From NCBI GenBank assembly GCA_016806145.1, contig CP063166.1:2046001-2110000 (forward strand): a DNA stretch of 64,000 nucleotides, read 5' to 3'. The stretch comes from Variovorax paradoxus. Lineage in GTDB: Bacteria > Pseudomonadota > Gammaproteobacteria > Burkholderiales > Burkholderiaceae_C. Below are positions 17,462-25,287 of this stretch, piece after piece (the first letter of the stretch is position 1; each line of letters opens with the position of its first letter). The position numbers and the translations under genes were made by a program. Under the pieces are notes generated by a model. It worked only from the letters and a program-made list of their open reading frames with translations, did not search any database and was not told the DNA's origin.

Positions 17462-17772
17462 GCGACAGCCTCCAGGCCCCGCTTCTGAACCAGACGCAGC
17501 AGCTTGAGTGCAGTGCCTGCGGGCTTCTTCTGCCCGATCTCCCACTTTTGAACAGTCGAGAGACTCGTGTTCAGTAGGCGCGCAAACACCGCTTGGCTGA
17601 CATGCGCGCTTTCGCGGATGCGCTTGATCTCGGCAGGCTCCAACGGCTCGACCGGCGGCAACCAGAGCGGGTCGAATTCGCGCAGCGTGATTTGATCCAT
17701 CACGCCGGCCTTGTACAGCCCTTTGGCCGTGTCGCGCACGGCTTCAATGATGGGTGACTTCATCTTGTGCAT
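17458..17772 (-). CDS. XRE/HigA-like helix-turn-helix regulator
   Basis: 104-aa DNA-binding protein. The ATG at 17772 is preferred to one 21 nt upstream because GGAGG sits 8 nt before it and overlaps the longer version. The C-terminal half is a classic HTH (ESAHVSQAVFARLLNTSLSTVQKWEIGQKKPAGTALKLLRLV), the arrangement of NadS/HigA2-type antitoxin regulators. No toxin gene of the RelE/HigB class lies next to it; instead it heads the AAA+/S8/nuclease operon. The two dyads just upstream (17795-17832) are the likely binding sites, so it probably represses its own operon. Confidence 0.85.
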   Translation of the reverse strand: MHKMKSPIIEAVRDTAKGLYKAGVMDQITLREFDPLWLPPVEPLEPAEIKRIRESAHVSQAVFARLLNTSLSTVQKWEIGQKKPAGTALKLLRLVQKRGLEAVA

Positions 17773-17794
17773 CGCATCCACCTCCGCCGGCACG

Positions 17795-17820
17795 CTATAA
17801 AAAAACTTGTAAGTTTATAG
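17795..17820. promoter_or_regulatory. Dyad operator overlapping the -10 region of the island operon
   Basis: Outer arms CTATAAA (17795-17801) and TTTATAG (17814-17820) enclose inner arms ACTT (17805-17808) and AAGT (17811-17814). It covers the putative -10 and transcription start of the leftward operon, 23 nt upstream of the HTH start. Likely operator for the HTH protein. Confidence 0.65.
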
Positions 17821-17843
17821 CACCTGGTGCTACAGGCTCACAA
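17814..17843 (-). promoter_or_regulatory. Predicted sigma-70 promoter of the island operon
   Basis: On the minus strand, TTGTGA (complement of 17838-17843) and TATAAA (complement of 17814-17819) are separated by 18 nt. The -10 matches consensus at five of six positions, the -35 at four of six. Both dyads overlap it, consistent with tight repression. Confidence 0.55.
17818..17832. promoter_or_regulatory. Palindrome TAGCACC-T-GGTGCTA between -35 and -10
   Basis: Perfect 7-bp arms around one base, placed in the spacer of the predicted promoter. A second, sequence-distinct operator directly beside the first dyad suggests two regulators or two binding modes. Confidence 0.65.
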
Positions 17844-18162
17844 GCTAAGTTCCTTGGTATGGCGTTGCCGTCATAGGCGGCCGAGTGCCACGCTCTGCGC
17901 GTCCCGAGCACCCAGGTCTCGGTCTCCCGTAACGCGCTGCTCAGGTGGCCGGTGCCGATCGGCAGCAGTCAGTCTTGAGCTGGTATTCGCGAAGGTCTGT
18001 TCTGCGCGGCGGCCGACGCTCAGGAGGTCGCGATCGACCGTCAGCACCCAGTCTCGAGCAGCCACTCGATCCCCTCGATTCACGAGCTTGATCGTGGGCG
18101 CGTCCGCCAACCGAATTCACCCTGGCGCCTTGTTGCGCCAGCGTCGACTAGTGGACTCTTCG
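17844..18162. other. Intergenic right border of the accessory island
   Basis: About 320 nt without a supportable gene. Two similar strings, CACCCAGGTCTCG (near 17910) and CACCCAGTCTCGA (near 18047), suggest degraded sequence. A 79-aa minus-strand frame (17871-18110) has no domain, no ribosome-binding site and no conserved neighbour, so it is not called. No integrase or attachment repeat was found. Confidence 0.45.
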
Positions 18163-18504
18163 CTACTCCCTCATCGCCTCGCACTGCGCCTCGATCCGCG
18201 CATGAAGCAACCCCAGCGACACCGCAACAAACCGCTGAAGCGAATTACGCTGGCAGGCGTCGAAAAAAGGGGCGGGGTCGGTCTCGGATGACACGGCCTC
18301 ACACCGTTCTTCATCCCACTGCAGCAGTTGAACCAGCAACAGCGCTCCTTGCACCACATCGCGCGCATCGTTCAAGAAGGCGGCTTGGTGCTGTCGGCTG
18401 GGATCGAGTCCCTGTTGCGGAACCCACTTGAAGGGTTTGAATTGAGAGACGGGGCGTGCCCCCGAATCACCGGCGTCGGCGCCTGCATTGAAGTCTTTGG
18501 CCAT
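18163..18504 (-). CDS. Hypothetical protein, 113 aa
   Basis: I do not recognise a family. The ATG at 18504 has a strong GGAGG 5 nt upstream, which favours a real gene, whereas the longer frame to 18630 has none. The N-terminus is hydrophilic (AKDFNAGADAGDSGARP) and the rest looks helical, with a hydrophobic stretch VVQGALLLVQLLQW near residues 58-71 and a C-terminal helix VAVSLGLLHARIEAQCEAM. No signal peptide. It reads toward the island operon but is separated from it by about 390 nt, so a link is uncertain. Confidence 0.55.
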   Translation of the reverse strand: MAKDFNAGADAGDSGARPVSQFKPFKWVPQQGLDPSRQHQAAFLNDARDVVQGALLLVQLLQWDEERCEAVSSETDPAPFFDACQRNSLQRFVAVSLGLLHARIEAQCEAMRE

Positions 18505-18730
18505 GTGGGCCTCCAAAGTGAATCGCAGGATGTCTTCAGGCCGCCAAACCCGGCCTCGTTCACACGAGGCGAGGGCACTGTAGGTGGTCGCGGCGAGGGC
18601 CGTCAAGTTTCGTGTCCGGCGGCGCAACATTGCTTGAGCCGACCGGCGAACCTGTCGCCCATTTGCTCCGCATTCCGCCCCGCCTCGCTATCCTTCCGCT
18701 CGCCATTCACTTCAAGAAAAGGGGACCCTC

Positions 18731-20005
18731 ATGACTCAACCTTCCTCACCCATCTTCTCGCTTCGCTCCATCGCGCTGGCCTGCACCTTCGCCCTCGGCG
18801 CCGCGACCGCAGCCCATGCCGCCCCCGACGCCAAGCTGCTCGCCGCGGCCGAGAAGGCGCAGCCTGCCGTGATCGAGAACCTCAAGGAGATGGTGCTGAT
18901 CGAGTCGGGCAGCCTCAATGTCGACGGGCTGATGAAGATGGCCGACGTGGTGGAAGGCCGGCTGAAGGCGGCCGGCTTCAAGGTCGAGCGGCGCAAGGCG
19001 ACGGCCGGGGCAGGGGCCGACATCGTGATCGGCACGATGAAGGGCAACGGCAAGCGCAAGATCATGCTGCAGGGCCACATGGACACGGTCTACCAGCCCG
19101 GCATCCTGAACTCGCAGCCCTACAAGGTCGACGGCAACCGCATCTACGGGCCCGGCATCGCGGACGACAAGGGCGGGCTCGCGGTGATGATGGCCTCGCT
19201 CAAGATCCTGGCCGACGCGGGCTGGCGCGACTACGACACGCTCACGGTGCTGATGAATCCCGACGAGGAAGTGGGCTCGGTGGGTTCGGGCGAGCTGATC
19301 GCGACGACGGCCGACCTGCACGACACGGTGCTGTCGTTCGAGCCGACGGCGGCGAAGTCGGTGGTGAAGGGCGAATCGCTGCTGCTCGGCGCGGCGGGCA
19401 TCGCGCAGGCCACGCTCGAGGTGAAGGGCCGCGCCTCGCACGCGGGCGCGGCGCCCGAGCTGGGCCGCAACGCGCTGTACGAACTCTCGTACCAGATGCT
19501 GCAGACCAAGGACCTCGCGAAGGACATCCCGGGCGTGACGCTCAACTGGACGGTGGCGCGCGCGGTAGGCCCGATCAACCAGATCACCGAGAAGGCGCAG
19601 GCGCTCGGCGACGTGCGCATCACCGAGCCGGGCGCGGAGAAGAAGCTCGATGCGGCGCTGCAGGCCAAGATCGCGAGCGGCAAGCTGATTGCCGACACCG
19701 AGACGACGGTGAAGGTGGAAGTGGGCCGCCCGGCCTTCGTGGCGGGCGAGAAGGGCCGCGCGCTGGCCGAGAAGGCGCAGGCGATCTACAAGGAGATCGA
19801 CCGCGAACTCGCGCTCACGCCGATGACCGGCGGCGGCACCGACGCGGGCTACGCGGGGCGCTCGGGCAAGGCGACGGTGGTCGAGAGCTTCGGCCTCGCG
19901 GGCTTCGGCTACCACGCGCGCGACGAGTACATCGAGGTCGACTCGATCGTGCCGCGGCTGTACCTGGTGACGCGGCTGCTGACGGAGATCGGCAAGGGCC
20001 GCTGA
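18731..20005 (+). CDS. M20 family metallopeptidase (glutamate carboxypeptidase-like), exported
   Basis: 424 aa with a signal peptide (SIALACTFALGAATAAHAA). It is a zinc exopeptidase of the M20 family: LQGHMDTVY carries the first metal-binding His and Asp, GPGIADDKGG the bridging Asp, and NPDEEVGSVGS the catalytic Glu pair; a late His lies in FGYHARDEYIEVDS. Between these lies the dimerisation domain (about 215-330). The features match carboxypeptidase G2-like enzymes, which release C-terminal glutamate from folates and dipeptides in the periplasm. It is a single-gene transcript ending in a strong terminator at 20026-20062. Exact substrate is not deducible. Confidence 0.92.
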   Translation: MTQPSSPIFSLRSIALACTFALGAATAAHAAPDAKLLAAAEKAQPAVIENLKEMVLIESGSLNVDGLMKMADVVEGRLKAAGFKVERRKATAGAGADIVIGTMKGNGKRKIMLQGHMDTVYQPGILNSQPYKVDGNRIYGPGIADDKGGLAVMMASLKILADAGWRDYDTLTVLMNPDEEVGSVGSGELIATTADLHDTVLSFEPTAAKSVVKGESLLLGAAGIAQATLEVKGRASHAGAAPELGRNALYELSYQMLQTKDLAKDIPGVTLNWTVARAVGPINQITEKAQALGDVRITEPGAEKKLDAALQAKIASGKLIADTETTVKVEVGRPAFVAGEKGRALAEKAQAIYKEIDRELALTPMTGGGTDAGYAGRSGKATVVESFGLAGFGYHARDEYIEVDSIVPRLYLVTRLLTEIGKGR

Positions 20006-20025
20006 AGCACGCCGCACTCGACGTG

Positions 20026-20062
20026 AAAAAGGCGCATGCGAAGGACTCGCATGCGCCTTTTT
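20026..20062. terminator. Bidirectional rho-independent terminator
   Basis: Perfect 15-bp stem (20026-20040 with 20048-20062) around a 7-nt loop, flanked by five A on the left and five T on the right, so it can end transcription from both strands. It serves the M20 gene from the left and the convergent DUF3300 gene from the right. Confidence 0.9.
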
Positions 20063-20111
20063 GTTTGGGGGCTGAAGGCTTCGATCGGGCGGCGCGCCGG
20101 GGCGCCTGCCG

Positions 20112-22412
20112 TCACTGCGGACGCTGGTCGCCGGGCGGGCGGTTGCGGTGCGCGGCGGCCTGGGCTTGTGCCTGGGCCTGCGCTTGAGCCTGTGCCTGCC
20201 GTTGCTGCATCTGCTGGGCCTGTTGCTGCTGGCGCTGCGCGGCCTGCTGCTGAGCCTGTTGGGCCTGCTGCTGTTGGCGCTGCATCGCCTGCTGCTGGGC
20301 TTGCTGCGCCTGTTGCTGCTGGCGTTGCATGGCTTGCTGCTGCGCCTGTTGAGCCTGCTGCTGTTGCCGCTGCATGGCCTGCTGCTGGGCTTGTTGCTGG
20401 GCCTGTTGCGCTTGCTGCTGCTGGCGACGGATCTGCTCCTGTTGCTGCTGGGCCTGCTGTTGTTGGCGTTGCGCGGCCTGTTGTTGCTGCTGCTGTTGTT
20501 GCTGCATCTGCTGGCGCCGCGCCTGGTCTTGCTGCTGGGCTTGCTGCGCCTGCTGGGCGGCCTGTTGCTGTTGCTGCTGCCGTGCCTGGTTCTGCGCGGC
20601 CTGCTGCTGTTGCATCTGCTGGCGCCGCGTCTGCTCCTGCTGGGCTTGCTGCTGTTGGCGGGCCTGGTTCTGCTGGGCTTGCTGTTGTTGCTCCTGCTGG
20701 CGACGGACCTGTTCCTGCTGCGCCTGCTGTTGTTGCTGCTGCCTGCGGCCCAGGTCTTGCTGAGCCTGCTGTTGCTGGCGTCGCGCCTGCTCCTGCGCCT
20801 GTTGTTGTTGCTGCTGTTGTTGGCGGCGCGCCTGTTCCTGTTGCGCCTGCTGCTGGCCGGCCTGGTTCTGGGCCAGTTGCTGCTGGCGACGCGCCTGCTC
20901 CTGCTGCGCTTGCTGCTGCTGCGCCTGCTGGCGCGCGGCCTGGGCCTGCTGGGCTTGCTGCTCGCGCGTCTGCTGTTGCGTCATCAACTGCTGGCGCCGC
21001 GCCTGGTCCTGCTGTGCCTGCTGTTGCGCCTGTTGTTGATGCGCCTGTTGCTGCATCTGCTGTTGGCGCGCCAGAGCCTGCTGCTGGGCTTGTTGCTGCG
21101 CCTGCTGCTGGCGCGCCAGAGCCTGCTGCTGGGCTTGTTGCTGCGCCTGCTGCTGGCTCTGCAGCTGCTGCGCGTGTTGCTGCTGCTGTTGCTGCATCTG
21201 CAGCTGACGCGCCTGTTGCTGCTGGGCGAGCAACGCGGCGGCCTGCTGTTGCTGGGCCTGCTGCTGCTGCATCGCGAAGTTGGGAGACTGTCCCGGATGC
21301 GCGGCCTGCCAGGCGGCCATGCCCGCATCGCCGCGCGGGCGGTCACGGTCGCGGCCACCGCCGTTGTTGTTGTAGACGTTGTTGACGACGGTGGTCGAGC
21401 GCGAGACGTAGGTGTTGTTGTTGTAGACCACGGCCGGGCGATAGGCCGGCGGCGGCGGCGCGGCGCGCTGATAGTCGCGGTCGCGCGGACGGCCCCAGTT
21501 CACGTTCCAGGAGTTCCAGCCCCAGCCATGACGCTCGAGCGCCGAGGCCACGACCACGCCCGCACCGAAGGCCAGCACGCCGGCCGTGGCGACCTGGGCA
21601 CCGCTGTAGCCGCGGTCGACGTACACGGGCTGCGGCGGGGGCGTGTAGGCATAGCCGGGGTAGGCGGCCACGGGCTCGCCGTAGATCTGCTGCGGGTTGT
21701 AGCTGGGCACGTAGACCACGTCGGGCTGCGCCTGCTGGATGGTGATGAGCTGCTGCGGCGGCTCGACGATGAGCGGGCCCGCATAGGCACCCTGCGGATC
21801 GGGCGCGGGCGTGTAGTTGGCCGGCGCCGCGGCGGTGGCGACCTTGAGCTTGTCGTTGTTCTTGAGCCGGCCGGCCTTGGAGGCGCGCTGGCGCATGACC
21901 TGGATGGCGTTCATCACGTCGGCCGGGTCGTTGTAGTAGGCCTTGCCCAGTGCCTCGGTCCAGGGCAGGTTGCCGGCCATCTGGTCCATCACGTTGCGGA
22001 AGGCGGTCAGCGACTTGACGCTCGGGTCCCAGGGCTGTTGGTTGACGGCATCGGCCAGTGCGCCGGCCTTGAGCGTGGGGTTCTGCTTGAGCCATTCCTG
22101 CGCGGAGGTGATCTGCTCGGGATAGGTGGCGCCGGCCAGCACTTGCGCCACGAGCTTGTCGGGGTACAGCGCGATGGGTGCGACCATCTGATAGAGCTCC
22201 TCGGCCGCGGGTGGCACGTAGGCCACGGGCATGGGCGCCGCGGGTGCCGGTGCCGCGGCGGCTGGCACGGAGGCCGCGGCCTGGGGTGCGGGTGCGGCGG
22301 CGTTCTGCGCGGCGGGGGTCTCGGACTTGTCGCAGCCCGCGAGCACCAATGCTGCGGTGCACAGCGACAGCGTGAGTGCACGCGCGATGGGAGTGTGATG
22401 GGAGGGGATCAT
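20112..22412 (-). CDS. DUF3300 lipoprotein with very long Gln/Ala/Arg-rich tail
   Basis: 766 aa. The ATG at 22412 is chosen because AGGAAGG precedes it and a lipoprotein signal follows directly (ALTLSLCTAALVLAGC, lipid-accepting Cys27). Residues about 65-280 are the DUF3300 domain (VAPIALYPDKLVAQVLAGATYPEQI, then AWLKQNP-like and QPDVVYVPSYNPQQIYG). After an Arg/Asp-rich and Asn-rich linker, about 380 residues consist almost only of Gln, Ala, Arg and Met, predicted as coiled coil or disordered. Within it 21065-21109 is duplicated exactly at 21110-21154, so the tail is expanding by tandem duplication. Located in the cell envelope; function of the family is unknown. Reading frame is intact throughout the repeats. 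Confidence 0.88.
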   Translation of the reverse strand: MIPSHHTPIARALTLSLCTAALVLAGCDKSETPAAQNAAAPAPQAAASVPAAAAPAPAAPMPVAYVPPAAEELYQMVAPIALYPDKLVAQVLAGATYPEQITSAQEWLKQNPTLKAGALADAVNQQPWDPSVKSLTAFRNVMDQMAGNLPWTEALGKAYYNDPADVMNAIQVMRQRASKAGRLKNNDKLKVATAAAPANYTPAPDPQGAYAGPLIVEPPQQLITIQQAQPDVVYVPSYNPQQIYGEPVAAYPGYAYTPPPQPVYVDRGYSGAQVATAGVLAFGAGVVVASALERHGWGWNSWNVNWGRPRDRDYQRAAPPPPAYRPAVVYNNNTYVSRSTTVVNNVYNNNGGGRDRDRPRGDAGMAAWQAAHPGQSPNFAMQQQQAQQQQAAALLAQQQQARQLQMQQQQQQHAQQLQSQQQAQQQAQQQALARQQQAQQQAQQQALARQQQMQQQAHQQQAQQQAQQDQARRQQLMTQQQTREQQAQQAQAARQQAQQQQAQQEQARRQQQLAQNQAGQQQAQQEQARRQQQQQQQQAQEQARRQQQQAQQDLGRRQQQQQQAQQEQVRRQQEQQQQAQQNQARQQQQAQQEQTRRQQMQQQQAAQNQARQQQQQQAAQQAQQAQQQDQARRQQMQQQQQQQQQAAQRQQQQAQQQQEQIRRQQQQAQQAQQQAQQQAMQRQQQQAQQAQQQAMQRQQQQAQQAQQQAMQRQQQQAQQAQQQAAQRQQQQAQQMQQRQAQAQAQAQAQAQAAAHRNRPPGDQRPQ
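21065..21154. repeat. Two exact 45-nt tandem copies within the Gln-rich tail
   Basis: 21065-21109 and 21110-21154 are identical, encoding a 15-residue unit on the minus strand. They lie in a wider field (about 20190-21270) of imperfect CTG/TTG-rich triplet repeats. The length is a multiple of three, so copy-number change would not break the frame. Confidence 0.85.
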
Positions 22413-22549
22413 GCTGGCCTTCCTGGGGCGCTTTGGCGGCACCCGCCCGTACTGAACGGGGGCCGCTTATCAAGCGATGACGCAGGATGGCCCGAGGATG
22501 CAACCGGCTGTGTCGTCTGCCGGGCGCAGCCCGGGTAGGAACAGGCCTG

Positions 22550-22586
22550 TCAAGAAAAGTGAAGGGCCGGTGAATGCCGGCCCCTT
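22550..22586 (-). terminator. Rho-independent terminator of the sseA-zrg-like operon
   Basis: Stem 22562-22570 with 22577-22586 (one bulged base) around a 6-nt loop; on the minus strand it is followed by a CACTTTTCTT tract. It lies 46 nt past the DUF3299 stop. Confidence 0.7.
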
Positions 22587-22631
22587 GCTCCAAGTCAGCT
22601 CGCGGTCAGTGCCGCGGCGTGTGGCCGGCGG

Positions 22632-23273
22632 CTACTTCGCGCCGCCGGTGTACTTGGTGACGCTGCTCGCGCTCACGTGGTAGCCGCTCACGCCCATCAT
22701 CGAGTCGTTGCGCAGGGTCTGCAGCTTGCCCGTGACCCACACGGTGTCCATGGCGCGAAACTTCGCGCCCTTCTGCGGCACCACGTGCAGGATCTGGTTG
22801 GCCGGCGGCGGCGGGGTGTGGATGCAGGCGCCGAAGTAGGGCACGAGCAGGAACTCGGTGACCTCGCCCTTGGCTTCCTCGAGCGGCACGATGAAGCCGG
22901 GGATCTTCACCTCCACGCCGTTCATCGCGGGGTTGGTCGGCGCGTTGTTCGACACCTCCTGCATCTTCATCAGCAGTTCGTTGGCGCGCGGGTCGCCGTC
23001 GTCCAGGGCGCTGAGGTCCATGCCCTTGAACTCCTTCGACGGGTCCCAGTCCTTGGGCACCAGTTCTTCCCAGGTGATCTGGCGCGGCTGGCCGGCCGGG
23101 GCCTTGGCGGTGGCCGCGGTCGCGGCCTTGCCGCCGAGCGGGTTGGTGGCGGTGGTGTCCTTGGGCGCGGGCTCGGCGGCCCAGGCGGCGGCCGCGAGGC
23201 TGGCGCCGGCCATCAGCAGGGCGAAGCGCTTCGAGGCCTGGACGGCGGGGTGGGGGGTCTTTGCGTGGCGCAT
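22632..23273 (-). CDS. DUF3299 domain protein, exported
   Basis: 213 aa with an N-terminal signal peptide (RFALLMAGASLAAAAWAAE). The DUF3299 domain covers the C-terminal two thirds and has its hallmark block IPGFIVPLEEAKGEVTEFLLVPYFGACIHTPPPPANQI (about 126-163) with a single conserved Cys next to His, a plausible metal site. It is the last gene of the leftward operon, 4 nt after the ABC permease. DUF3299 genes accompany MacB/FtsX-type ABC genes with DUF2796 proteins in other proteobacteria, fitting a periplasmic metal-handling role; this is context, not proof. Confidence 0.88.
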   Translation of the reverse strand: MRHAKTPHPAVQASKRFALLMAGASLAAAAWAAEPAPKDTTATNPLGGKAATAATAKAPAGQPRQITWEELVPKDWDPSKEFKGMDLSALDDGDPRANELLMKMQEVSNNAPTNPAMNGVEVKIPGFIVPLEEAKGEVTEFLLVPYFGACIHTPPPPANQILHVVPQKGAKFRAMDTVWVTGKLQTLRNDSMMGVSGYHVSASSVTKYTGGAK

Positions 23274-23277
23274 GGGA

Positions 23278-24540
23278 TCAGATCCTCGGTGAAAGCCCGT
23301 CGGCGAGCGAGAGCCGGTAGGCGCGAATGCCGGGCAGCAGGCTCGCCAGCCAGCCGGCGGCCAGCAGGCTCGCGAGCAGCAGCCATTCGTTCAGTGTAGG
23401 TTCGGAAAGCCGCAATGTCAGCCCGAACTGCGACTGCAGCCAGGGCGCGAGGCCGGCGATGCCCAGCACCGCCATCAGCACGCCCACGAGCACGCCGAGC
23501 ACGGTGACCAGCGCGCCCTCGAGCGCGAGCAGCGCCAGCACGTGGCGCAGGCCCGCGCCCACGGCGCGCAGCACGGCGAGTTCGCGCCGCCTTTCGTTGA
23601 GGCCGGCCATCACCACCGACACCAGGCCCGCGAGGCTCACGAGCGCGACCAGGCCCGACATCAGCAGCAGCGCGTTCTCGCCCACGCCGATCACGCTCCA
23701 GAGCTCGTCGAGCGCCACGCCGGGCAGGATCGCCATCAGCGGCTCGCCGGTGTAGGTGGAGATCCAGCGCTGCACCGAGAACACGGCGGCGCGGTTCTTC
23801 AGGCCCACGAGCGCGGCCGTCACGTTCTTGGGCGTGAGGTCGAACTTGCGCACCTGGTCGGCCGGAATCTTCACGCCGGGCATGGGCGCGCCGCCCACCC
23901 ATTCGAGGTGGATCGCCTCCATGGCCGCGAGGCCGATGTGCACGGTGCGGTCGACCGGCGTGCCGGTGCGCGCGAGCACGCCCACCACGGTGAAGGGCTT
24001 GTCGGCATGCTCGGCCACGTTGAGCTCGCCGCTGCCGTGCGCCAGCGTGATCTTCTGGCCCACGTGGTAGCCGAGCTTGTCGGCCACCTCGGCGCCCACC
24101 ACGGCGTCGAACAGCTCGCTGAAGGGCTTGCCCTCGCGCAGCGCGAGCGACTGGCGGTCGCCGTAGCGAAAGCGCGTGAAGTACTCGGGCGAGGTCGCGA
24201 GCACGGCGAAGCCGCGGTGCGAATCGCCGAGCGACAGCGGCACCACCCAGTCGACGCCGGGGTGCGCCTGCAGCGCCAGCACGCTCTTCCACGCGATGTT
24301 GTTGGTGGCCGCGCCGATGCGGAACACGGAGTACAGCAGCAGTTGCGTGGAGCCGGTGCGCGCGCCCACGATCAGGTCGGTGCCCGAGACCGAGGAGGCG
24401 AAGTTCTCGCGCAGCTCGGTGCGGATGCGCTCGACGCCCAGCAGGAGGAAGGTCGACAGCGCGATCGAGAACACGGTGAGCGCGAGCGTGAAGCGGCGGT
24501 TCCAGGCGCTGCGCCAGGCGATGGAGAACAGGGCCTTCAT
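23278..24540 (-). CDS. ABC transporter permease, FtsX/MacB-like
   Basis: 420-aa membrane protein with the MacB/LolC topology: one N-terminal helix (LALTVFSIALSTFLLLGV), a periplasmic domain of about 230 residues, then three helices (LLLMSGLVALVSLAGLVSVVM, LEGALVTVLGVLVGVLMAVLGIAG, LLLASLLAAGWLASLLPG). Such permeases usually do mechanical work on periplasmic or outer-membrane partners. The start overlaps the ATPase stop (ATGA at 24537-24540). With the DUF2796 and DUF3299 genes this resembles the Zrg-type zinc system described in Vibrio; the exact cargo is inference. Confidence 0.9.
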   Translation of the reverse strand: MKALFSIAWRSAWNRRFTLALTVFSIALSTFLLLGVERIRTELRENFASSVSGTDLIVGARTGSTQLLLYSVFRIGAATNNIAWKSVLALQAHPGVDWVVPLSLGDSHRGFAVLATSPEYFTRFRYGDRQSLALREGKPFSELFDAVVGAEVADKLGYHVGQKITLAHGSGELNVAEHADKPFTVVGVLARTGTPVDRTVHIGLAAMEAIHLEWVGGAPMPGVKIPADQVRKFDLTPKNVTAALVGLKNRAAVFSVQRWISTYTGEPLMAILPGVALDELWSVIGVGENALLLMSGLVALVSLAGLVSVVMAGLNERRRELAVLRAVGAGLRHVLALLALEGALVTVLGVLVGVLMAVLGIAGLAPWLQSQFGLTLRLSEPTLNEWLLLASLLAAGWLASLLPGIRAYRLSLADGLSPRI

Positions 24541-25283
24541 TCTTCGGTCGCCATCGTCGCGCTCGAGGCGCGGTTGATCTCGGGCAGCAGCACATGGCGC
24601 GCGAAGCGCTGCGCGATGCGCTGGTCATGGCTCACGAACACCAGCGCGCTGTCGTTCTCGGCGCAGGCGGTCAGCAGCACGTCGAGGAAGGCCTCGCGCC
24701 GGTCCTCGTCGAGCGCGGAGGTGGGCTCGTCGGCGATCACCACCTCGGGCTGGCCGATGAGCGCGCGCGCCGCGGCCACGCGCTGCTGCTGGCCCACCGA
24801 GAGCTGCAGCGCCTGGCGCTGCCAGAGCTTGCGGTCCAGGCCCATCTGGTCGAGCAGGTGCTCGGCCTCTTCGCGCGCGCCGCGCTGGCGCGAGGCCTGC
24901 TCGCGGCGGCGCGCCGAGAAGCGGCAGGGCAGCAGCACGTTGTCGACCACGCTCAGATAGGGCAGCAGGTTGAACTGCTGGAAGATGTAGCCCACGTGCG
25001 CCACGCGGCAGCGGTCGCGCGCGGCGCCCGAGAGCTTGGACCAGTCGTGGCCCAGCAGGCACACGCGGCCCTCGTCGGCCACCAGCACGCCGGCCAGCAG
25101 CGACAGCAGGGTGCTCTTGCCGCAGCCGCTCGGGCCATGCAAAAACACCGATTCGCCGGCCGTGATGCGGAAGGCCTCGATGTCGATGCACGGCGTGGCG
25201 CTGCCGGGCCAGGAGAAGCGCAGCGATTCGGCCGAGAGCACCACGCGCAGCGGCGTGGATTCGGCCTGCGAAGGAAGGCTCAC
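24537..25283 (-). CDS. ABC transporter ATP-binding protein, LolD/MacB-like
   Basis: 248-aa ATPase. Walker A GPSGCGKST (about 50-58), Q-loop FQQFNLLPYLSVVDN, signature LSVGQQQRV (a variant of LSGGQ with Val in place of the first Gly), Walker B VVIADEPTSALD and the H-loop HD in FVSHDQRIA. The domain order and the FNLLPYLSVVDNVLLP stretch are typical of the LolD/MacB group. It partners the overlapping FtsX-type permease. The substituted signature residue is a mild change seen in some active members. Confidence 0.92.
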   Translation of the reverse strand: MSLPSQAESTPLRVVLSAESLRFSWPGSATPCIDIEAFRITAGESVFLHGPSGCGKSTLLSLLAGVLVADEGRVCLLGHDWSKLSGAARDRCRVAHVGYIFQQFNLLPYLSVVDNVLLPCRFSARRREQASRQRGAREEAEHLLDQMGLDRKLWQRQALQLSVGQQQRVAAARALIGQPEVVIADEPTSALDEDRREAFLDVLLTACAENDSALVFVSHDQRIAQRFARHVLLPEINRASSATMATEE

Positions 25284-25287
25284 GGCC

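Noticed and set aside
17458..17772. Type II antitoxin of a HigBA module
   Set aside because: HTH resembles HigA/NadS, but no toxin gene is adjacent and it leads the AAA+/S8 operon, so it is treated as that operon's regulator.
17871..18110. 79-aa open frame as a possible toxin partner of the HTH protein
   Set aside because: No RelE/HigB-like sequence, no ribosome-binding site, separated from the HTH promoter.
11020..18162. Integrative element with integrase and attachment sites
   Set aside because: No integrase, transposase, tRNA or flanking direct repeats visible; only base composition and content suggest transfer.
20190..21270. Possible CRISPR-like repeat field
   Set aside because: Repeats are triplet-based, contiguous and in frame, without unique spacers of constant length.
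20148..22538. 796-aa Leu-rich open frame on the plus strand
   Set aside because: Produced by CTG repeats antisense to the Gln-rich tail of the DUF3300 protein; poly-Leu is an artefact of strand.
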